From positions 3,390,001 to 3,454,000 of the forward strand of contig NZ_CP043311.1 of assembly GCF_008807375.1 (NCBI RefSeq): 64,000 nt of DNA. Direction: 5' to 3'. Shown piece after piece: positions 41,503-49,464 of this stretch (position 1 is the first letter of the stretch; every line of letters begins with the position of its first letter). The position numbers and the translations under genes are program-made. The notes below the pieces were generated by a model that ran no database searches, was not told the origin of the DNA, and saw only the letters and a program-made list of their open reading frames with translations. Source of the stretch: Pseudomonas lalkuanensis. GTDB taxonomy: Bacteria > Pseudomonadota > Gammaproteobacteria > Pseudomonadales > Pseudomonadaceae.

Positions 41503-41590
41503 GTGAGGGCGAATTCATTCGCGAAAAGGCTCGCGCAGAAGCCACTCTGACAGGTCTTCGACCTGCTTCGCGATTGAAATCGCTCCTACC
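41503..41590. repeat. Composite REP element
   Basis: TGTGAGGGCGAATTCATTCGCG on the left, GCGATTGAAATCGCTCCTAC on the right, with an inner CAGGTCTTCGACCTG hairpin. The two ends carry opposite arm types compared with the element at 39649. It lies between convergent LysR and LacI genes. Confidence 0.78.
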
Positions 41591-41599
41591 GGTGTAGCT

Positions 41600-42628
41600 T
41601 CAGCGCTGCAGCGCAGTCGACTCCCGCGCCACCAGCTCGCTGCCCACGTCCACCAGGGCGTCCCACTCGCCTTCGCCGCGAATGCGCTGGCAGAGCAACT
41701 CCACGGTGGCGTTGGCCACGCGCTCGGCGGGAATCCGCACGCTGGTGAGTGACGGCGTGGCCACGCGGGCGATGGGCAGGTCGCCAAAGCCGCAGATGCC
41801 GAGTTCGTCCGGTACCCGGATGCCGAGGCGCTGGCAGGTGAAGAGCGCGCCGATCGCCGGCATGTCGTTGGTGAAGAAGGCTCCATCGCAGTCGACTTCG
41901 CCACGGGAGAAGCGCTGGATCACGTCCACACCGTCATCGATATGCGGCACGGGCGAGGTGTTGAAGCGCAGGGGTTCGATGCCCAGGCCATCGACCACGG
42001 CCTGGCGGAACCCGGCGAAGCGCAGGTTCTCCCGCTCGTCATCGAAGCCGAAGAATGCCGGCTTGCGGTAGCCGCATTCCACCAGGTGGCGACCGGCCGC
42101 CGCACCGGCGGACCAGTTGGAGAAGCCGACCACCTGCCCCACGGGCGTGCGCGGCGCATCGCCTTCGGGAAGGTCCCAGAGTTCGATCAATGGAATGTCG
42201 GCGGCCTGCAGCAGTTCCAGGGTTTCTGGCGCGTGATAGCCGTAGGCGAGAATCAGGCCGTCCAGCTGGCGGCCGAGGAAGGCGCGCAGCAGCTTGCCTT
42301 CTTCTTCCTGGGAGAAGCGGGTTTCACCGATCAACAGGTGATAGCCGGCCCGCGCCAGCCCCTGCTGGAGGATCTCGATGGTGGTGGCGAGGATGGGGTT
42401 GGTGATGGTGGTGATCAGCGCGCCAATGATGCCGCTGCGGCGGGTCACCAACTGGCTGGCGGCGAGGTTGGGAACGTAGCCCAGTTCGCGCACCGCCTGC
42501 TCGACCTTCTGCCGGGTCCGCTCGGAGACCATGTCCGGCTTGGACAGTGCCCGCGATACCGTCATGCCGGAAACCCCGGCCAATTGGGCGACATCGTGCA
42601 GGGTGGCGGGTTTGTTCCTGGTCGACAT
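41600..42628 (-). CDS. LacI-family transcriptional regulator (GntR/IdnR-like)
   Basis: A 342-residue LacI repressor: helix-turn-helix at about 8-28 (TLHDVAQLAGVSGMTVSRALSKPDMVSERTR), hinge NLAASQL, and a periplasmic-binding-like effector domain from about 65 (IIGALITTITNPILATTIEILQQGL). The sequence is of the gluconate-type LacI subgroup. It is on the same strand 150 bases downstream of the ThDP decarboxylase gene across a composite REP element; whether it controls that gene is not clear. The ATG at 42628 gives the standard short N-terminus before the HTH. Confidence 0.9.
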   Translation of the reverse strand: MSTRNKPATLHDVAQLAGVSGMTVSRALSKPDMVSERTRQKVEQAVRELGYVPNLAASQLVTRRSGIIGALITTITNPILATTIEILQQGLARAGYHLLIGETRFSQEEEGKLLRAFLGRQLDGLILAYGYHAPETLELLQAADIPLIELWDLPEGDAPRTPVGQVVGFSNWSAGAAAGRHLVECGYRKPAFFGFDDERENLRFAGFRQAVVDGLGIEPLRFNTSPVPHIDDGVDVIQRFSRGEVDCDGAFFTNDMPAIGALFTCQRLGIRVPDELGICGFGDLPIARVATPSLTSVRIPAERVANATVELLCQRIRGEGEWDALVDVGSELVARESTALQR

Positions 42629-42678
42629 CCTGGCCTCTGGCGCCGTTCTGGGGAGGCGCATTATCCCTGAACAATCGG

Positions 42679-42767
42679 TGTGGGAGCGATTTCAATCGCA
42701 ATACGGACCGAAGGTTCGTCCATCGGGGCGGCTAGGCCGCCCTTTCGCAATTGAATTCGCTCCTACG
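42679..42767. repeat. Composite REP element
   Basis: TGTGGGAGCGATTTCAATCGC at the left, GCAATTGAATTCGCTCCTACGA at the right, core with GGACCGAAGGTTCGTCC and GGGCGGCTAGGCCGCCC hairpins. Same plan as 39649 and 44509. Confidence 0.82.
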
Positions 42768-42778
42768 ACTCGCCTGTG

Positions 42779-44389
42779 TCAGGCGAGGAACTCCGCGTGC
42801 TCCCACACCTCGATCACCGTCGGGCGGTCGGCCTTGGCGGCGGTCTTCAGCAGCTCGGCCAGGTGCTCCAGGCTCTCGGCCTTTTCGGCGTTGCAGCCGA
42901 AGGCGCGGGCCAGGCCCTGGAAATCCGGGGTGTAGATATCGACACCGATGGTGGGGATGTCGCGGTTCTTCATGTAGCGCTTGATCTCGCCGTAGCCGCT
43001 GTTGTTCCAGAGCAGCACGATGATCGGTGCGCCGGCTTCGACGGCCGAAGCCAGTTCCGGCAGGGTGAACTGGATGCCACCGTCGCCGATCAGCGCGATC
43101 ACCGGGCGATCCGGCGCGGCCAACTTGGCGCCGACGGCGGCCGGCAGGCCGTAGCCGAGGGTGCCGTAACCGGTGGCGGAGTTGAACCAGCTGCGGGTGC
43201 GGGTGGCTTCGAACAAGTGGTTGCCGGAGTACACAGGCTGGGTGGAATCGCCTGCCACGATCAGGTCCGGCAGGGTCTGCTGCAGGGTTTCCAGAACCTT
43301 GCGCTGACCGTTCCAGGTTTCCGGCCACTGGGCATCCAGTTCGGCGCGTACGGCAGCGGCGCGCCGGGAGCCCAGGCTGTCGGCACTGAAGGCGGCACCG
43401 GCGCCAAGGGCATCGGCCAGCGCAGCCATGGCCTTGCGGGCGTCACTCAGGATGGCGATGTCCGCCGGGTAGTTGCGGTTCAACTGCTCGGCGTCGATGT
43501 CGATGCGGATCAGCTGGCTCTCGATACGGAAATTGCCGTCGAACACCACGTCATAGTCGGTTTCGCCCAGCTCGGTGCCGATGGCCAGCACCACATCCGA
43601 TTCCAGCACCATCTTGCGCACCGGCACCCAGGCCTGGTTGCAGCCGAGCGCCAGCGGATGGCCCTTGGGCAGAACACCCTTGGCATTGATGGTGTAGGCG
43701 GTGGGCGCGTCCAGGGCTTCCACCAGGCGCTGGGCCTCGGTGCCGGCGTCAGCGCAGCCGCCCCCCAGCAGTACCAGCGGACGCTTGGCGCCCTTGAGCA
43801 TTTCGGCGGCACGTGAGATGGCGTCCAGGCACGGGCCGGGGCGGCTCGGCAGCGCACCCAGCTTGCGGCGCACGTGATCGGCCGGCGCGGTGATCACGTC
43901 GATCGGGATTTCGATGTGCACCGGCCGCGGACGGGCACCGTTGAACACGGCGAAGGCGCGGGTCAGCACGTCCGGCAGTTCGTCCGGACGCATCAGGGTG
44001 TGGCTGAAGGCAGCGACGCCGGACACCAGGTTGCGCTGGGACGGCAGCTCGTGCAGGCGGCCGCCGCCCATGCCCAGTTGCTCGGTGTTGTTGACACTGG
44101 AGATCACCAGCATGGGAATGGAGTCGGCATAGGCCTGGCCCATGGCTGTGGTGATGTTGGTCATGCCCGGGCCGGTGATGATGAAGCACACGCCCGGCTT
44201 GCCGGAAACGCGGGCATAGCCGTCAGCCATGAAGCCGGCACCCTGCTCGTGGCGCGGCGTCACGTGACGGATAGCGGTATTGGGCAGGCCGCGATACAGC
44301 TCCACCGTGTGCACACCTGGGATACCGAACACGGTATCCACGCCAAAGCCTTCCAGCAGCTCAACCAGCAGTTCTCCGCAGGTCAACAT
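42779..44389 (-). CDS. ThDP-dependent decarboxylase (AruI/acetolactate-synthase-like)
   Basis: A 536-residue thiamine-diphosphate enzyme. The catalytic glutamate is in TPRHEQGAGFMADGYAR (near residue 49), FIITGPGMTNITTAMGQA follows, and the ThDP/Mg motif is GDGGIQF ... LLWNNSGYGEIK (GDG-x-N type, near 430-460). From memory it most resembles 5-guanidino-2-oxopentanoate decarboxylase (AruI) of the arginine transaminase route; the FGIPGVHTVELYRGLPNTAIRH start is shared. No AruH transaminase gene is nearby, so the substrate stays uncertain and acetolactate-synthase-like 2-oxoacid decarboxylases are an alternative. GGAGGA precedes the ATG. Confidence 0.82.
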   Translation of the reverse strand: MLTCGELLVELLEGFGVDTVFGIPGVHTVELYRGLPNTAIRHVTPRHEQGAGFMADGYARVSGKPGVCFIITGPGMTNITTAMGQAYADSIPMLVISSVNNTEQLGMGGGRLHELPSQRNLVSGVAAFSHTLMRPDELPDVLTRAFAVFNGARPRPVHIEIPIDVITAPADHVRRKLGALPSRPGPCLDAISRAAEMLKGAKRPLVLLGGGCADAGTEAQRLVEALDAPTAYTINAKGVLPKGHPLALGCNQAWVPVRKMVLESDVVLAIGTELGETDYDVVFDGNFRIESQLIRIDIDAEQLNRNYPADIAILSDARKAMAALADALGAGAAFSADSLGSRRAAAVRAELDAQWPETWNGQRKVLETLQQTLPDLIVAGDSTQPVYSGNHLFEATRTRSWFNSATGYGTLGYGLPAAVGAKLAAPDRPVIALIGDGGIQFTLPELASAVEAGAPIIVLLWNNSGYGEIKRYMKNRDIPTIGVDIYTPDFQGLARAFGCNAEKAESLEHLAELLKTAAKADRPTVIEVWEHAEFLA

Positions 44390-44508
44390 GGGCAGTCCTC
44401 CAAGGGATCGGTCAACGAATGGAGCGCACTCTAACATCAGATTGTTAGCGTTAACATCGCTTTTGTCGGAATTGTCTGACGGCTACCTGTCCATGGTGGG
44501 ATTTCACC

Positions 44509-44603
44509 TGTGGAAACGATTGCAATCGCGATGGGTTGTGCAGCGGAGCCTGGGAGGTGGGGCGGGCCTGCGGCCCGCTTTCGCGAATGAATTCGCTCCC
44601 ACA
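44509..44603. repeat. Composite REP element
   Basis: TGTGGAAACGATTGCAATCGC at the left, GCGAATGAATTCGCTCCCACA at the right, core containing GCGGGCCTGCGGCCCGC. Lies between the ThDP enzyme gene and ilvA stop. Confidence 0.82.
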
Positions 44604-44627
44604 ATGTTCCCTCAACCTGGAGGAAGA

Positions 44628-46205
44628 TCAGCCCAGGAACAGCTTGCAGGCCGGGTTGTCGCTCTCTTCCCGGTACGGATAACCGATCTCGTCCAGTGCC
44701 TCGAAGATCAGGTGGTTCTCATCCTCCGGCACTTGCAGCCCGGCCAGCACGCGACCATCGGCGGCGCCGTGGTTGCGGTAGTGGAACAAGGTGATGTTCC
44801 AGCGCCCGCCCAGTTTGTCGAGGAAGTTGAACAGCGCCCCCGGACGCTCGGGGAATTCGAAGCGGAACAGCCGCTCTTCGCCAATGTACGCAGCGCGCCC
44901 CCCCACCATGTGGCGGATATGCACCTTCGCCAGCTCGTTCTCGGTCAGGTCGAGCACCGGGAAGCCCTGTTCCTGCAGGCTCTCCACCAGCGCCGCGCGC
45001 GGGTCGGTGAGCGGATGGGTCTGCACGCCGACGAAGATGTGCGCTTCGTCCCCCGAGTTGTAGCGGTAGTTGAACTCGGTGATCTGCCGCCGTCCGAGGG
45101 CCTCGCAGAAGGCCTTGAAGGCACCTGGACGCTCCGGCAGGGTCACGGCGATGATCGCCTCGCGCTTCTCCCCCAGTTCAGCGCGCTCTGCCACGTGGCG
45201 CAGGCGGTCGAAGTTGATGTTGGCGCCGGAATCGATGGCCACCAGGGTCTGGCCACCGACGCCATCACGCTCGACGTACTTCTTGATCCCGGCCACGGCC
45301 AGCGCGCCTGCAGGCTCGGTGATGGAGCGGGTGTCGTCGTAGATGTCCTTGATCGCCGCGCAGATTTCGTCGGCGCTCACCGTCAGCACTTCATCGACGA
45401 AATGCCGGCAGACCTCGAAGTTGTGCGCGCCGATCTGCGCCACCGCCACGCCATCGGCGAACAGCCCGACCTGCCCCAGCACCACGCGCTCTCCAGCGGC
45501 CATCGCAGCCTGCAGGCAGTTCGAGTCGTCCGGCTCGACGCCGATCACCTTCACGTCCGGACGCAGGTATTTCACATAGGCGGCGATCCCCGCGATCAGG
45601 CTGCCGCCGCCCACGGGCACGAAGATGGCGTCCAGGCGGCCGGCGTGCTGGCGGAGGATTTCCATCGCCACGGTGCCCTGCCCGGCGATCACATCCGGGT
45701 CGTCATAGGGCGGCACGAAGGTCAGCCCCTGCGCCGCTGCCAGCTTCAGGGCGTGGGCCAGGGCGTCGGGGAAGGCATCGCCATGCAGCACCACCTTGCC
45801 GCCACGGGAACGCACGCCGTGAACCTTCAGCTCCGGGGTGGTGCGCGGCATCACGATGGTCGCTTCAATGCCCAGCTCCCGCGCCGCCAGCGCCAGACCC
45901 TGAGCGTGGTTGCCGGCCGAAGCGGCAATCACGCCCCGCGCACGTTCTTCCGCGCTCAGTTGCACCACGCGGTTGTAGGCGCCACGGATCTTGAAGGAGT
46001 AGACCGGCTGCAGGTCCTCGCGCTTGAGCAGCACCTGGTTGCCCAGGCGTTCGCTGAGCTGACGCGCCGGCTGCAGGGGAGTCTCGATGGCCACGTCGTA
46101 CACCGGCGCCGCGAGGATCTTGCGCACGTAGTGCTTGAGCAGCGCCTCGCGCTCATCCAGCGGGCGCTCGGTGAGGTGTCCGGTTTGGGAAGTGAAGGTG
46201 GTCAT
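44628..46205 (-). CDS. ilvA: Threonine ammonia-lyase, biosynthetic
   Basis: A 525-residue PLP enzyme that turns threonine into 2-oxobutanoate, the first step toward isoleucine. The catalytic lysine is in YSFKIRGAYNRV (near residue 68), the PLP phosphate loop is VGGGSLIAG near 202, and two C-terminal ACT regulatory domains (about 340-415 and 435-510: ERPGAFKAFCEAL, ERPGALFNFLDKLGG) mark the isoleucine-inhibited biosynthetic form. Upstream at 46206-46392 on the same strand are a leader peptide with isoleucine codons and an attenuator terminator. Unlike many Pseudomonas genomes, rpiA is not the neighbour here. Confidence 0.96.
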   Translation of the reverse strand: MTTFTSQTGHLTERPLDEREALLKHYVRKILAAPVYDVAIETPLQPARQLSERLGNQVLLKREDLQPVYSFKIRGAYNRVVQLSAEERARGVIAASAGNHAQGLALAARELGIEATIVMPRTTPELKVHGVRSRGGKVVLHGDAFPDALAHALKLAAAQGLTFVPPYDDPDVIAGQGTVAMEILRQHAGRLDAIFVPVGGGSLIAGIAAYVKYLRPDVKVIGVEPDDSNCLQAAMAAGERVVLGQVGLFADGVAVAQIGAHNFEVCRHFVDEVLTVSADEICAAIKDIYDDTRSITEPAGALAVAGIKKYVERDGVGGQTLVAIDSGANINFDRLRHVAERAELGEKREAIIAVTLPERPGAFKAFCEALGRRQITEFNYRYNSGDEAHIFVGVQTHPLTDPRAALVESLQEQGFPVLDLTENELAKVHIRHMVGGRAAYIGEERLFRFEFPERPGALFNFLDKLGGRWNITLFHYRNHGAADGRVLAGLQVPEDENHLIFEALDEIGYPYREESDNPACKLFLG

Positions 46206-46250
46206 GCTGGGCTCCTGGTCTTGATTTCGGCACCCAGGAGACAGAAGGAA

Positions 46251-46316
46251 GAAACCCGCCTCGAGGGCGGGTTTCTGTTTGGTCGTCGGCTAACCCGCCA
46301 CTGCTGGAATGGCGGT
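46251..46316 (-). promoter_or_regulatory. Transcription attenuator of ilvA
   Basis: Read on the minus strand: segment 1 CCGCCA (46315-46310), segment 2 TGGCGGGTT (46300-46292), segment 3 GAAACCCGCC (46275-46266), segment 4 GGCGGGTTTC (46260-46251) followed by TTCCTTCTG. Possible pairs are 1:2 (six bp), 2:3 (eight bp, antiterminator) and 3:4 (ten bp, terminator). Segment 1 is within the isoleucine codon block of the leader peptide and segment 2 is its last codons, the classical arrangement. Confidence 0.85.
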
Positions 46317-46355
46317 AATAATCGCGGGGCCGGACAACCAAGGGGAATTAGTCAT
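46290..46355 (-). CDS. ilvA leader peptide (21 residues)
   Basis: A 21-codon frame beginning MTNSPWLSGPAIITAIP and ending in a TAG. Residues 12-16 are Ile-Ile-Thr-Ala-Ile and Val occurs at 19: the amino acids made or consumed by the branched-chain pathway. The stop lies in segment 2 of the attenuator. No Shine-Dalgarno sequence precedes the ATG, and the promoter candidate at 46363-46392 places transcription start at about the ATG, so it may be translated from a leaderless transcript. Too short for normal gene calling; the structure, not the peptide, is the evidence. Confidence 0.75.
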   Translation of the reverse strand: MTNSPWLSGPAIITAIPAVAG

Positions 46356-46362
46356 GGCGGCC

Positions 46363-46392
46363 AATCTAGAGGGCCTTTGGCCTTCAGGTCAA
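46363..46392 (-). promoter_or_regulatory. Promoter candidate for the ilvA leader
   Basis: TTGACC (46392-46387) and TAGATT (46368-46363) on the minus strand with an 18-base spacer; transcription would begin about seven bases on, at or next to the leader ATG at 46355. Confidence 0.45.
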
Positions 46393-46439
46393 GCAGCAAT
46401 TTCATTCAGCGCAAGTGGAAGAGTCGCGCTGGACAACGC

Positions 46440-46709
46440 TCAAACGACGTGATCGCGAACCACGCGCAGCTCGGCGGCATCCTGGTTCATGCGCTGGATC
46501 ACGTTGAACAGCTGCTCCTTCAGCACGGCGTCGCCGATCCGGTCGGCCGCGCGCATCACCGCCAGGGCGGCAGCCTCGTTGTTCATGGCCACGGCGTCCA
46601 GGGTCTTGCGGAAATTTCTAATGTTACGAGTCACACCAAAGGCCTCTGTCAAAGCTGGGAGCACCTTATTGAATGAATATTTCCTTTTGATTTCAGTGGC
46701 TTGGATCAA
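46440..46709 (-). CDS. Hypothetical small protein or gene fragment
   Basis: An 89-codon frame with two different compositions. The first 33 codons are AT-rich with A/T third positions (KRKYSFNKVLPALTEAFGVTRNIRN); from FRKTLDAVAMNNEAA onward third positions are G/C, like the neighbouring genes, giving a helical, Ala/Arg-rich end (ALAVMRAADRIGDAVLKEQ). An internal ATG at 46586 could start a 48-residue product. I do not recognise it; it may be the tail of a gene whose front was lost in a rearrangement, with the junction near 46610. The ilvA promoter begins about 50 bases beyond its stop. Confidence 0.4.
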   Translation of the reverse strand: MIQATEIKRKYSFNKVLPALTEAFGVTRNIRNFRKTLDAVAMNNEAAALAVMRAADRIGDAVLKEQLFNVIQRMNQDAAELRVVRDHVV

Positions 46710-46792
46710 TGAAACCGTCGGGCCAATTTGACCTTGCGCACACCATTCACCAAGCTAGCGGCTTCGATTCACCCCATCAGGAACCGCAAGAC

Positions 46793-47974
46793 GTGATTGC
46801 CCCCCTCTTCCGCCGGGGCCGGCTGGCGCTGTGCGTCGCCGCCCTGCTCTCCCTGCTCGCCGGTTGCGACAAGGAGCCCGCCAAGCCCGAGCCGCCCAAG
46901 GTCGATACCTACACCCGGGCGAGCTGGGAAGAACTCCCCGCCAGCAGCGACGCCGATGTGATCGCCGGCTTCACAGCCTGGCGCTCCGCCTGCGCACGCC
47001 TGGCCAAGGACCCGATCTGGTCCGCCACCTGCACCAGCGCGGCCCAGGTGCAGGAAGACCCGGCCGCCGTTCGCGCCTGGCTCAAGGAGCAACTCGAGGT
47101 CTACAGCCTGCGCAATGCACGCAACAGTCCCCAGGGCCTGATCACCGGTTACTACGAGCCGGTGTACGCCGGCAGCCTGGAGCGCAGCGAGCAGACGCCG
47201 GTGCCGGTCTACGGCGTGCCCGAAGACATGATCGTGGTCGCCCTGGACAGTCTCTACCCGGAACTCAAGGGCAAGCGCCTGCGCGGACGCCTGGAAGGCC
47301 GCGTGCTCAAGCCCTATGACGACGCCGCCACCATTCGCGCCCAGGGCGTCAAGGCGCCGGTGCTGGCCTGGCTCACCAACCCGATGGACCTGCAGTTCCT
47401 GCAGATCCAGGGTTCCGGCCGCATCCAGCTGGAAAGCGGCCGCCAGCTGCGCATCGGTTACGCCGACCAGAATGGCCACCCGTATCGGCCGGTAGGCCGC
47501 TGGCTGGTGGAACAGGGCCAGCTCAAACAGGAAGAAGTCAGCATGGGCAAGATCCGCGACTGGGCCAGCGCCAACCCGCAGCGGGTGCCGGAACTGCTGG
47601 CGAGCAACCCGAGCTTCGTCTTCTTCGGCCTCAATCCGGACAGCAACGAGGGTCCGCGAGGCTCCCTCAACGTGCCGCTCACCGCCGGCTACAGCGTGGC
47701 CATCGACCGCAAGGTGATCCCGCTGGGCAGCCTGCTCTGGCTCTCCACCACCCGCCCCGACGGCAGCCCGGTGATCCGCCCGGTCGCGGCCCAGGACACC
47801 GGCGGCGCCATCGCCGGCGAAGTGCGCGCCGACCTGTTCTGGGGCACCGGCGCGGAGGCCGGCGAGCTGGCCGGCAACATGAAGCAGCAGGGCCAGATCT
47901 GGCTGCTCTGGCCCAAGGGCATCCCGTTGCCCGCCGTAGCCGCGCCAACCCAAGGCCCGGGCAGCAAGTCCTGA
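46793..47974 (+). CDS. mltA: Membrane-bound lytic murein transglycosylase A
   Basis: A 393-residue lipoprotein that cleaves the glycan strands of peptidoglycan to 1,6-anhydro-muropeptides. The signal ends in the lipobox LLAGC with Asp at +2. The MltA domain (about 110-280) contains LITGYYEPVYAGS and FLQIQGSGRI, and the 3D domain near the C-terminus holds the catalytic aspartate in VAAQDTGGAI. The likely start is GTG at 46793 with AGGA ten bases before it, which gives a normal signal peptide; an ATG at 46709 would add 28 residues without signal features. An 8-bp hairpin lies 30 bases after the stop. Confidence 0.92.
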   Translation: MIAPLFRRGRLALCVAALLSLLAGCDKEPAKPEPPKVDTYTRASWEELPASSDADVIAGFTAWRSACARLAKDPIWSATCTSAAQVQEDPAAVRAWLKEQLEVYSLRNARNSPQGLITGYYEPVYAGSLERSEQTPVPVYGVPEDMIVVALDSLYPELKGKRLRGRLEGRVLKPYDDAATIRAQGVKAPVLAWLTNPMDLQFLQIQGSGRIQLESGRQLRIGYADQNGHPYRPVGRWLVEQGQLKQEEVSMGKIRDWASANPQRVPELLASNPSFVFFGLNPDSNEGPRGSLNVPLTAGYSVAIDRKVIPLGSLLWLSTTRPDGSPVIRPVAAQDTGGAIAGEVRADLFWGTGAEAGELAGNMKQQGQIWLLWPKGIPLPAVAAPTQGPGSKS

Positions 47975-48005
47975 GTCCGGGCCCCCTCTTGCCGCAACGG
48001 TCGAC

Positions 48006-48026
48006 GCGAGCCATCGCCTGGCTCGC
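48006..48026 (+). terminator. Hairpin after mltA
   Basis: Perfect stem GCGAGCCA / TGGCTCGC with a five-base loop, 31 bases after the mltA stop; no T run, so only weakly terminator-like. Confidence 0.4.
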
Positions 48027-48116
48027 GAAGCCACTGCCTGAAACCCGCTCCGATTAGGTATAAGGAGGCTTCGCGCAACGGACGGCGCCAACCGATTCGG
48101 CCAGTACGGGGGCACC

Positions 48117-49091
48117 ATGAACGACGACGCAGAAACCACCCAGGAGGTCTACAAGGCCCTGCTGGAATCCACCCGGGCGATCCCATGGAAGATCGACTGG
48201 AAGACCATGACCTTCGCCTACATCGGCCCGCAGATCGAAGAATTGCTGGGCTGGAGCCAGTCCAGCTGGGTAAGCGTCAATGACTGGGCCGAACGCATGC
48301 ACCCGGACGACCGCGACGCGGTCGTCGCTTTCTGCGTCTCCCAGTCCCAGGCCGGCACCGACCACGAGGCGGACTACCGGGCCCTGACCACCACAGGCGA
48401 CTACGTGTGGATCCGCGATGTGGTGCATGTGATGCGCACCCCCGATGGCGAAGTGGAAGCGCTGATCGGCTTCATGTTCGACATCAGCGAGCGGAAGAAG
48501 GCCGAGCAGCAGCTGATCGACCTGCAGAAGCAGCTGGAGGAGTACTCCTACAAGGATGGCCTGACCGGTGTGGCCAACCGGCGCATGTTCGATTCCATGC
48601 TGGAGGTCGAATGGGCCAATGCCCAGCGCACTGGTGAGCCGCTGTCGTTGATCCTCCTGGATATCGACTATTTCAAGCAGTACAACGACCACTACGGCCA
48701 CATCCAGGGCGACGACTGCCTGAAGAGCGTGGGTCGCGCGTTAATCGATGCCGCCATCCGTCCCCGCGACTTCGTCGCCCGCTTCGGCGGCGAAGAGTTC
48801 GTGCTGATTCTCCCGGCCACCGATGAGGCCGCCGCCTGCCAGGTCGCCGAGCGCTGCCGCAAGCTGATCCGCGAGCAATGCATACCCCACGAAAAGTCCG
48901 GCGTCGCCTCGCTGCTCACCATCAGCCTGGGCGTCGGCACTGTGGCACCCCGGCACGAGGACCGGCCCCTGCCCTTCATCCAGGCTGTCGACCGGCTGCT
49001 CTACCGCGCCAAGCAACAAGGCCGCAACCGCCTGGAGTCGGCGCGCTTCGACAGCACCCGCATGGTGGAAGAACAAGGCGAAAGTCGCTGA
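48117..49091 (+). CDS. Diguanylate cyclase with PAS sensor
   Basis: A 324-residue cytoplasmic protein: PAS fold with PAC tail at about 15-125 (WKIDWKTMTFAYIGPQIEELLGW, DYVWIRDVVHVMR, GFMFDISERKKAEQQ), a coiled linker, and a GGDEF domain at about 145-310. The active site reads RFGGEEF, so it should make c-di-GMP from two GTP; the inhibitory I-site RPRD lies five residues before it, so feedback control is expected. No EAL domain. Promoter unclear; the gene is alone between mltA and the kup region. Confidence 0.92.
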   Translation: MNDDAETTQEVYKALLESTRAIPWKIDWKTMTFAYIGPQIEELLGWSQSSWVSVNDWAERMHPDDRDAVVAFCVSQSQAGTDHEADYRALTTTGDYVWIRDVVHVMRTPDGEVEALIGFMFDISERKKAEQQLIDLQKQLEEYSYKDGLTGVANRRMFDSMLEVEWANAQRTGEPLSLILLDIDYFKQYNDHYGHIQGDDCLKSVGRALIDAAIRPRDFVARFGGEEFVLILPATDEAAACQVAERCRKLIREQCIPHEKSGVASLLTISLGVGTVAPRHEDRPLPFIQAVDRLLYRAKQQGRNRLESARFDSTRMVEEQGESR

Positions 49092-49221
49092 TCGATCAGC
49101 CCGCTGGGCATCCCGGCTGGACCGGCGCCTTCGATATCCAGGTGCCGCGTTCGGCCTGTACGGTCGAATATCCAGTCCTAGTGGCACACCGCCAGATGCA
49201 AAAAGGATGCATTTTAATGAC

Positions 49222-49239
49222 GCTCGAAGTTATTCGAGC
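49222..49239 (-). terminator. Hairpin downstream of the small His-rich protein gene
   Basis: Stem GCTCGAA / TTCGAGC with a GTTA loop in the gap between the cyclase gene and the minus-strand small gene; about 88 bases beyond the latter's stop. It could end either transcript. Confidence 0.35.
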
Positions 49240-49326
49240 TTGACCGTCACGGCATGAAGTGCCGGATTGCGCCTTGGCACCGTGGCGGTCCCTTTTGCGC
49301 TCGATTCGCAAGCGGCGGGGCGCAAC

Positions 49327-49464
49327 TCAGTGGAAATGTGGCCAGTGCCAGTGGTGATGCTCGAACCAGTCCCTGATGAACAGGCGATTGGTCCAGAACA
49401 CCATGCCGATGCAGACGAGGAACAGGCACGCCATCACGGTCAGCCCGATTGCGTTGACACTCAT
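49327..49464 (-). CDS. 45-residue His-rich membrane protein
   Basis: A very short gene with an excellent ribosome site, GGAGGT, seven bases before its ATG. The product has one transmembrane helix (about residues 6-27, [17 protein letters not shown]) and a charged/aromatic tail [20 protein letters not shown] with six histidines and three tryptophans in the last eleven residues. A role as a membrane microprotein, perhaps metal-binding or a modulator of the divergent potassium transporter Kup 235 bases away, is speculation; no homologue is known to me. Confidence 0.7.
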   Translation of the reverse strand: MSVNAIGLTVMACLFLVCIGMVFWTNRLFIRDWFEHHHWHWPHFH

